This document shows positions 58,542 through 64,000 of a stretch of 64,000 bases of DNA, one piece after another. Where the stretch lies: the NCBI GenBank assembly GCA_037447655.1, contig JBBHKE010003328.1:48748-112747 (forward strand), in the 5' to 3' direction. The position numbers and the translations under genes are program-made. The first letter of the stretch is position 1. Every line of letters begins with the position of its first letter. This DNA is from Zygnema cylindricum. Lineage: Eukaryota; Streptophyta; Zygnematophyceae; Zygnematales; Zygnemataceae. The notes below the pieces were generated by a model. That model saw only the letters and a program-made list of their open reading frames with translations. It made no database searches and was not told the origin of the DNA.

Positions 58542-61500
58542 CTCTTGGGTACCAATCTTTAATGGAACTAGCTTCATATATAAGGAAAGTATGATGATAG
58601 GAGCTTTATGCGAAAAAAGGTTTTGGGGGATAGTGAGTGGACGGTTGGGGCGTCCATCAAGTCTTGGAATTCCTCCAGGGTTTGGAGGAACCACATTCAC
58701 CAGGAAAGAGGACCCACCTTCAACGGAGGAAACAAAAGAAGGAGAGGTGGTGGACAAAGGAAAGGAGAAGGAGACGACCACACCAATAGCAACTGGTTCG
58801 ACATTCATGTCACCTATTCCGAGGAATGAGGAGAATGATACTGAAACCTAGGACTTCAACAATATGGCGGCAAAGCACTTCATCCTACGCCATCTCACTC
58901 AAGGAATTGCATGTCCTCATTTGCAGGTAGAAAGAGCATCCGATCTTTGGATGGCTCTCATAGAGATGTACCAAAGTGGAACGATTCAACAACAACAGTT
59001 GGCTGATCAGAAAGTTAAGGAGTATGTAAACAAAGGGGGAAATATGTTGGATTTTTGCAATGAGCTTGCTACACTCTTCATGGAGCTAGAGAGTGCGGGA
59101 AAAGTTTTTAGTGAAAAAGAAAAGGTTAATTATTTACTGATGAAGTTACCTGATGAGTTCGTGAACATAGTTTACCGTGTGCAGGACTTGTCTGACTCAA
59201 GGTGGATATGGAACTCAGTGGTAGGGATGATTCTCGTTCAAGAGAATACAATTGAGATCCGAAGGGGAGGAAAGAGTGGCGAAGCCTTGGCAACAGCGAC
59301 TGATTGGAGGAACAAGGATTCCTGAAAACCGGTCGGAAACTATGGGGGTAGGGAGCAGAAAAAACAGGCGGATGAGTTCGAACAAAGGGCTCCCAAAGGT
59401 CTATGTCATTTTTGTAAGAAACCAGGGCACTATATGGCAGAGTGCACTAAGCTAACCAAGCTTCGGTTAAAGGAGGGGCAGACCGGTGGTACCCCGAGAG
59501 GAAAGAAAAAGGCCCTTGTCAAACAGGTACTTGAGGCGGAATCCGAGGACGAGGATGATAAGCTCCTTTTGGATGAGGAGTTGGAGGCAAAAAATGAGGT
59601 CGAAATTCCACGAAGGCAGAAATGTGCTTACGGTGGATTGAAAGGTGAAGCACGCTGGATTGTAGATTCAGGTGCCTCCATGCACATGTGTACAGATAGA
59701 CACCTGTTCACTAAGATAAAAAAAATTCCCACCGTAGAGATAGAGTACGGGGATGGGAGGATAGTCACCACTACTCTTGTAGGATCGGTAGATCTAAAAG
59801 TGTTAGTAGAAGGAAAGACATCCATATTAACATTTTCCGATGTATTGTTTATTCCGGAACTGAACAAAAATCTTATCTCTACATCAGTATTAGATGATAA
59901 GGGTTTTTTTACTAGCACTAGGGAAGGAGTCTTTACTGCTAGTTTTGAGGATGATGTCTATTTCATTGCTGAGAAAGGTAGCCATGGGATGTTTAGGCTG
60001 ATCTTAAGTAATGAATAGAAGAAACTTTATTATGCTGGTGTTCATGATATTATGATGTGGCATAAGAGGCTTGGGCATGTGAATCTAGATAAGTTAAGAG
60101 AGATGAAAAAGATGGGAGTGGTGGAAGGGATTCAGTTCAGTGAGAGTGATGATATAAGTGATTGTAGTGGATGTGCTCAAGGTAAAGCACACAGATTACC
60201 TTTTCCTAAGTCAGCCACCTATAAGGGAGAAAAAATTCTAGATCTAGTACACACAGATATTTGGGGACCGGCTAAAGTGCCCTCACCGGGGGGGAAGAGA
60301 TTTATGATGACTATAACTGATGATTGGTCTCGGTATTCCCGTGTATATTTTTTGAAAAAAAAGTCCGAAGCTGAGGATTGTTTTAGACAATATAAAGCAT
60401 GGAGCGAAAAACTCCATGAAACTCCAATCAAGAGAGTAAGGAGTGACAATGGTGGAGAGTATACTTTTAACCAGTTTGAGGATTTTCTGAGGGAAGATGG
60501 GGTTCAACACCAAAAGACAGTTCCAGAAAATCCGGAACAGAATGGGGTAGCTGAAAGGTTAAATAGAACACTAAGTGATAGTGCTAGAAGTATGTTGTCA
60601 GATAAAAAGATAGGAAAAAGAATTTGGGCAGAAGCAATGAACTGTGCTAATTACCTCAAGAATAAAGTTCTTACTTCAGCTATAAAAGATCAAACACCTT
60701 ATGAGAGATGGACAGGCCGGAAACCAGACATATCTCACTTAAAGGTTTTCGGCAGTCAAGTATTCAGTCTAGATACTGATCGGTCCAATTGGAAGCTAGA
60801 TCCTAAAGGAAAACCGGGATACTTATTAGGATATGATGAGGATGTTAAAGGATATAGAGTTTATGATCTAAAAAGGGAAGATATAATCCTAGTAAAGCAT
60901 CTAGAAGTTATGGATGAAGGAAAGTGTGTGGATCTTTTCAAATATACAAAGTCAGTAAAAATCAGATTTGAGTCAGAAAATTTCGATGACTTTGAGCTTC
61001 CTAACTATCCAGGTTTTAGAGAAGATAACATTCTTGCAGGAACAAATCAGACCGAAAAGGACTAGGCTGTGGAAACTCCAGTGACAACTCTACTCGAAGC
61101 GGAAGACGTGGTGGAAATTGATTCGGAATCAAGGGATAGGGGAGAAGCCGAGTTTGTTCGAAAGAATCCACGAGAACCATCTATTCCAGCCTCAGATTTT
61201 GAGGGGGGGAGGAGAAGTAGCTAAAGACTGCAAGAAAAAAAGGTTAATAACAAGGTAACTAAACTATCTCATCAAGATGAACCTCAAACTTATGGAGAGG
61301 CGATGACTTGTCCAGAAAGAAACCGGTGGAAGACAGCCATCAATGAGGAGATGGCTTTAATCATGGCTGCCGATACTTGGGAGCTGGTGGACTGTCCACC
61401 TAACCGAAAACCAATCGGTTGTAAGTGGGTTTTCAAATTAAAACTGAACCCAGATAACACAATCGAGCGCTACAAGGCCAGATTAGTGGCAAAGGGATTT

Positions 61501-62865
61501 ACACAAAAGGAAGGAATTGACTACGATGAAACCTTTGCCCCGGTGGTCAGATTTCCCTCCGTCCGCATACTTCTCAGTTTAGCAGCGACGGAAGACATGG
61601 AAGTGCATCAAATGGACGTCAAGACAGCCTTTTTGCATGGAGAATTAGAAGAGGAGATCTTCATGCGACAACCCGAAGGTTTTGTGGAGGAAGGAGAGGA
61701 GAGTAAGGTATGCCGGCTGATTAAATCTCTTTATGGTTTGAAACAGGCACCTCGACAATGGAATAAGAAGCTTGATGAGTTTCTTGCCGGTCCGGGATAT
61801 ATTCAGATCAACTCAGATCACTCAATCTATGTTTTTGAAGATGAGGAAGGTTTTATATTTATTGCAATTTATGTTGATGATTTGCTTGTATTAAGTAAAT
61901 CAATGGAAAAAATTAACAAACTGAAAACCGATCTTAAGGGGAGATTTGAAATGAAGGATATGGGAGAAGCAAGATATATTTTGGGAATTCAAGTAGAGAG
62001 AGACCGAAAAAGGAAAATTATAAAACTGACTCAAAAGGAAGCAATAGGGAACATACTTGAAAATTTTCAAATGGATAAAGCTAATAGTTGTACAACTCCA
62101 ATAGAGTTGAAGAAGGGAAGTGAGGGGAGTGAGGAAGAAGGAGTCATAGTCTTAGACGAGTAATTATCTCCTGATGAACAGAAGTTCATGCAGACTATTC
62201 CTTACAGGCAAGTAGTGGGAAGTCTAATCTATTTGATGAATTCTACCCGGCTGGATTTAGCTGCAGCTGTAGGAGTGCTGAGTAGAAGTCTAAATGCTCC
62301 CACTAAGAAGGATTCGGAGGCAGCTAAGAGAGTCCTTAGATATTTGGTAGGAACTAGGGATCTATGGTTGCATTTGGGTGGGGAGAATACTGACATCACT
62401 ACTTGGAGTGATGCCAGTTATGGTGATGCTCCGATGAGGAGATGCACTTCTGGATATGTATTATATGTGGGTGATGGGGCTTGCTGTTGGAGTAGCAAAC
62501 AGCAAAAGGTTATTGCTCAGTCCACCATGGAGGCTGAGTATATGGCCTCTTGCTCTGCTGTAAAAGAATTGATGTGGGTCAAGTCTTTGCTTGGTGAGCT
62601 TGGCCACCTTAAGAGTGGTGTGCAGAAAATATTTTGTGATAATCAGGCAGCAATCGCTATTTCTGCCATTCCTAAACATCATTTTAAAACCAAACACATG
62701 GACATCAGACTCAGCTTTGTTAGAGAAAAAGTAGAAAACAAAATAATCAGTTTAGAGTACAGACCAGATAGTGAGATGGTAGCGGATATGATGACCAAAC
62801 CTGTGCCTTCCCCTAAGCTATTTTTTTGCAGGGAGAAGTGTGGTCTAAAATTAAAGATTGACTAG
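58531..62865 (+). pseudogene. Gag-pol polyprotein of Copia E5, one frame with in-frame stops
   Basis: About 1445 codons. Gag starts MGPPSWVPIFNGTSFIYKES. The core has NMAAKHFILRHLTQG and the knuckle is CHFCKKPGHYMAEC. Protease WIVDSGASMHMC lies near 59655. Integrase: HKRLGHVNLDKLREMKK…CSGCAQGK, DLVHTDIWGPAK, RSDNGGEYTFNQF, NPEQNGVAERLNRT, so the D,D,E triad is intact. [49 protein letters not shown]. RNase [45 protein letters not shown]. Stops occur at 58849 (TAG), 59323 (TGA), 60016 (TAG), 61063 (TAG), about 61222 (TAA) and 62161 (TAA), with the natural stop at 62863. I chose the ATG inside the primer site because the MGPPS sequence is conserved between copies from exactly there. Confidence 0.93.
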
Positions 62866-62878
62866 AAAATAAGGGGAG

Positions 62879-63913
62879 TGTAGAAACTAATGGTTTTTAT
62901 TTGTATTTTCTAGGTCTGAAAAGAAATATAGAAGCCGAGGCAGTCTATCTCTAACTTTTCTCTCCAACTCTGAAACTTGTCGCAGTCACTGAGAAATTGG
63001 AGAGGAAGCTAGAGCCATGGCTACCTTGGCTATCCTGAGGTTTACGGGAATTTTATATTAGGGTTTATATATTTAAGAGGTATGCGTCGGCGGCAGGATT
63101 TGATCCCTGTACCTACTGGCCGGCAGACAGGAAATAGCCGGTAGCCTTAGTCGTTAGGTCTAGTATTAATGTTAAGTACTATATAGTTTGATAATTAATT
63201 ATATGCGTATACGTACGATAATTCATTTAACTATAATAGATTACGCGATACATAATTCCAGTAATATATAGAGTACGGATTAAGGTACGGACTCGAAATC
63301 AATACCGCGTATTTGTTTCGTAAGTTAAACAATTATCGCGCATGTATTTATTACGGCTACGATTAAATCCGAATTTAATCGGACTGCCGGGATTAGCGTC
63401 GAGATCGCGGAGGAAGATTTCGGCGGTTTTTGGCCATCGCCACATCGGATGACGCGTGGCGAAATTCCGTTGGATCGTGGAATCTCCGGAGATTATGGCA
63501 CTGAATCCGGATTTGACATGTGTCGACATTTAGGCCATGTCGTACAATGTCCGTACCTAAAGTACACCGGCAGCTGTACTTTTGCGTACGGAACTCAATT
63601 CTGATTGGTTCCGTACATCAGTAGATAGAGTCTGTGAGAGAGATAGGACTTAGAAAAATTAGAAGATAGGACCTCCTCTCCCAGAGAGCTTTTGTACAAA
63701 AGGTCAACTTTGACCCTCCATAACTTACTCCTCAGGGGAGCAAATTCAGAGATTCTTTTTGCTACCGACTCAGGGGAGTCTTCCCTTCACAGGGGTGTAG
63801 GTGGTTAGGGTTTTTGTCTGCCAGGGTGGCAATTATTTTTGCTGAAACACAAAGGGGTCAGGATTATCCTAGAGGCTTCTTGGAAGCTGTCTACTCTGAG
63901 GACTTATGGAGGT
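62879..63913 (+). repeat. 3' LTR of Copia E5
   Basis: Starts TGTAGAAACTAATGG after the purine tract. Collinear with the 5' LTR but diverged, and missing its last 14 or so bases. The minus-strand tRNA-like block is at 63086-63163. Confidence 0.92.
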
Positions 63914-64000
63914 CAAGAACCCTCGGAAGAAAGGTGGATCATCGATTTGGGAGCATCTATGCATATGTGCAAGACAAAAGGTGGTTTACAAAGTTGAGGA
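63914..64000 (+). pseudogene. Protease fragment of Copia E4, continuing beyond the window
   Basis: Reads EPSEERWIIDLGASMHMCKT, the protease region of this family, but with DLGA in place of DSGA, so the active-site triad is altered. It is the continuation of E4 after the E5 insertion. Confidence 0.85.

Larger units (their letters stand above)
57482..63913 (+). mobile_element. Nearly complete Copia element E5, inserted in E4
   Basis: About 6.4 kb. 5' LTR 57482-58526, primer site 58527, gag-pol 58531-62865 in a single reading frame, purine tract AAAATAAGGGGAG (62866-62878), 3' LTR 62879-63913. All domains are present in Copia order: gag, zinc knuckle, protease, integrase, RT, RNase H. The frame is interrupted by about six in-frame stop codons but no frameshift. 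The LTRs differ at several percent of positions by eye, so it is older than the element at 17693. The 3' LTR ends at GGAGGTC, about 14 bp short of the 5' LTR end, next to E4 protease sequence; the target duplication is not visible. Confidence 0.93.

Noticed and set aside
58531-62865. Alternative genetic code with TAA/TAG read as Gln (as in some green algae)
   Set aside because: Several Copia stops stand at Gln positions, but the ABCB exons use only CAA/CAG for Gln and show no in-frame TAA or TAG. Cytosine deamination explains the pattern, including Trp TGG to TAG.

Overview
This is nuclear DNA from a streptophyte, a land plant or charophyte-type alga; I cannot name the species. The evidence is spliced GT-AG exons of a plant-type ABCB (P-glycoprotein/MDR) transporter, plant-style Copia and Gypsy elements, and a primer site that matches plant initiator tRNA-Met. 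It is an assembled contig with a 442-base gap (14744-15185) and a 10-base gap (42238-42247). The window is dominated by transposons and has one recognisable host gene.

1-23.1 kb: an ABCB transporter on the minus strand, running off the left edge. I read 11 exons covering TMD1 (part), all of NBD1, the linker and the start of TMD2. Splice phases agree at nine of the ten exon-exon boundaries that can be tested or joined, apart from one hole in TMD1 (7657-15374) and one damaged exon at the left edge (102-166). Introns are packed with (CT)n on the sense strand and hold three retroelements: a tandem TRIM-like array (1322-2375), a decayed Copia (E3, 8883-13610), and a young Copia with nearly identical LTRs that lacks reverse transcriptase and RNase H (17693-22378).

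23.1-39 kb: microsatellites, TA-flanked MITEs with CACCGC ends, a PIF/Harbinger transposase remnant, two hAT-type elements (one with a perfect 8-bp target duplication and a nested solo LTR with a perfect 5-bp duplication), and a family of about 280-bp units in alternating orientation.

39-45.3 kb: a decayed Gypsy-type element with an integrase fragment followed by a PHD-finger-like motif, between long direct repeats.

45.9-64 kb: a pile-up of one Copia family. E1 (minus, TSD TGGAG) contains the truncated copy E2 and another solo LTR. E4 (plus) is interrupted by the nearly complete E5.

The most unusual pattern is in this Copia family (E1-E5 and the solo LTR). (a) Its primer-binding site matches the anticodon arm of initiator tRNA-Met, not the tRNA 3' end, and the apparent Gag start ATG lies inside it, opposite the CAU anticodon. 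(b) Every LTR, although the LTRs are diverged, carries a tRNA-like block with A-box-like and B-box-like motifs, usually followed by TTTT, always antisense to the element. The unrelated TRIM array also has a tRNA-like block in its LTR, in sense orientation. Together these suggest a retroelement lineage closely tied to tRNA and Pol III biology.
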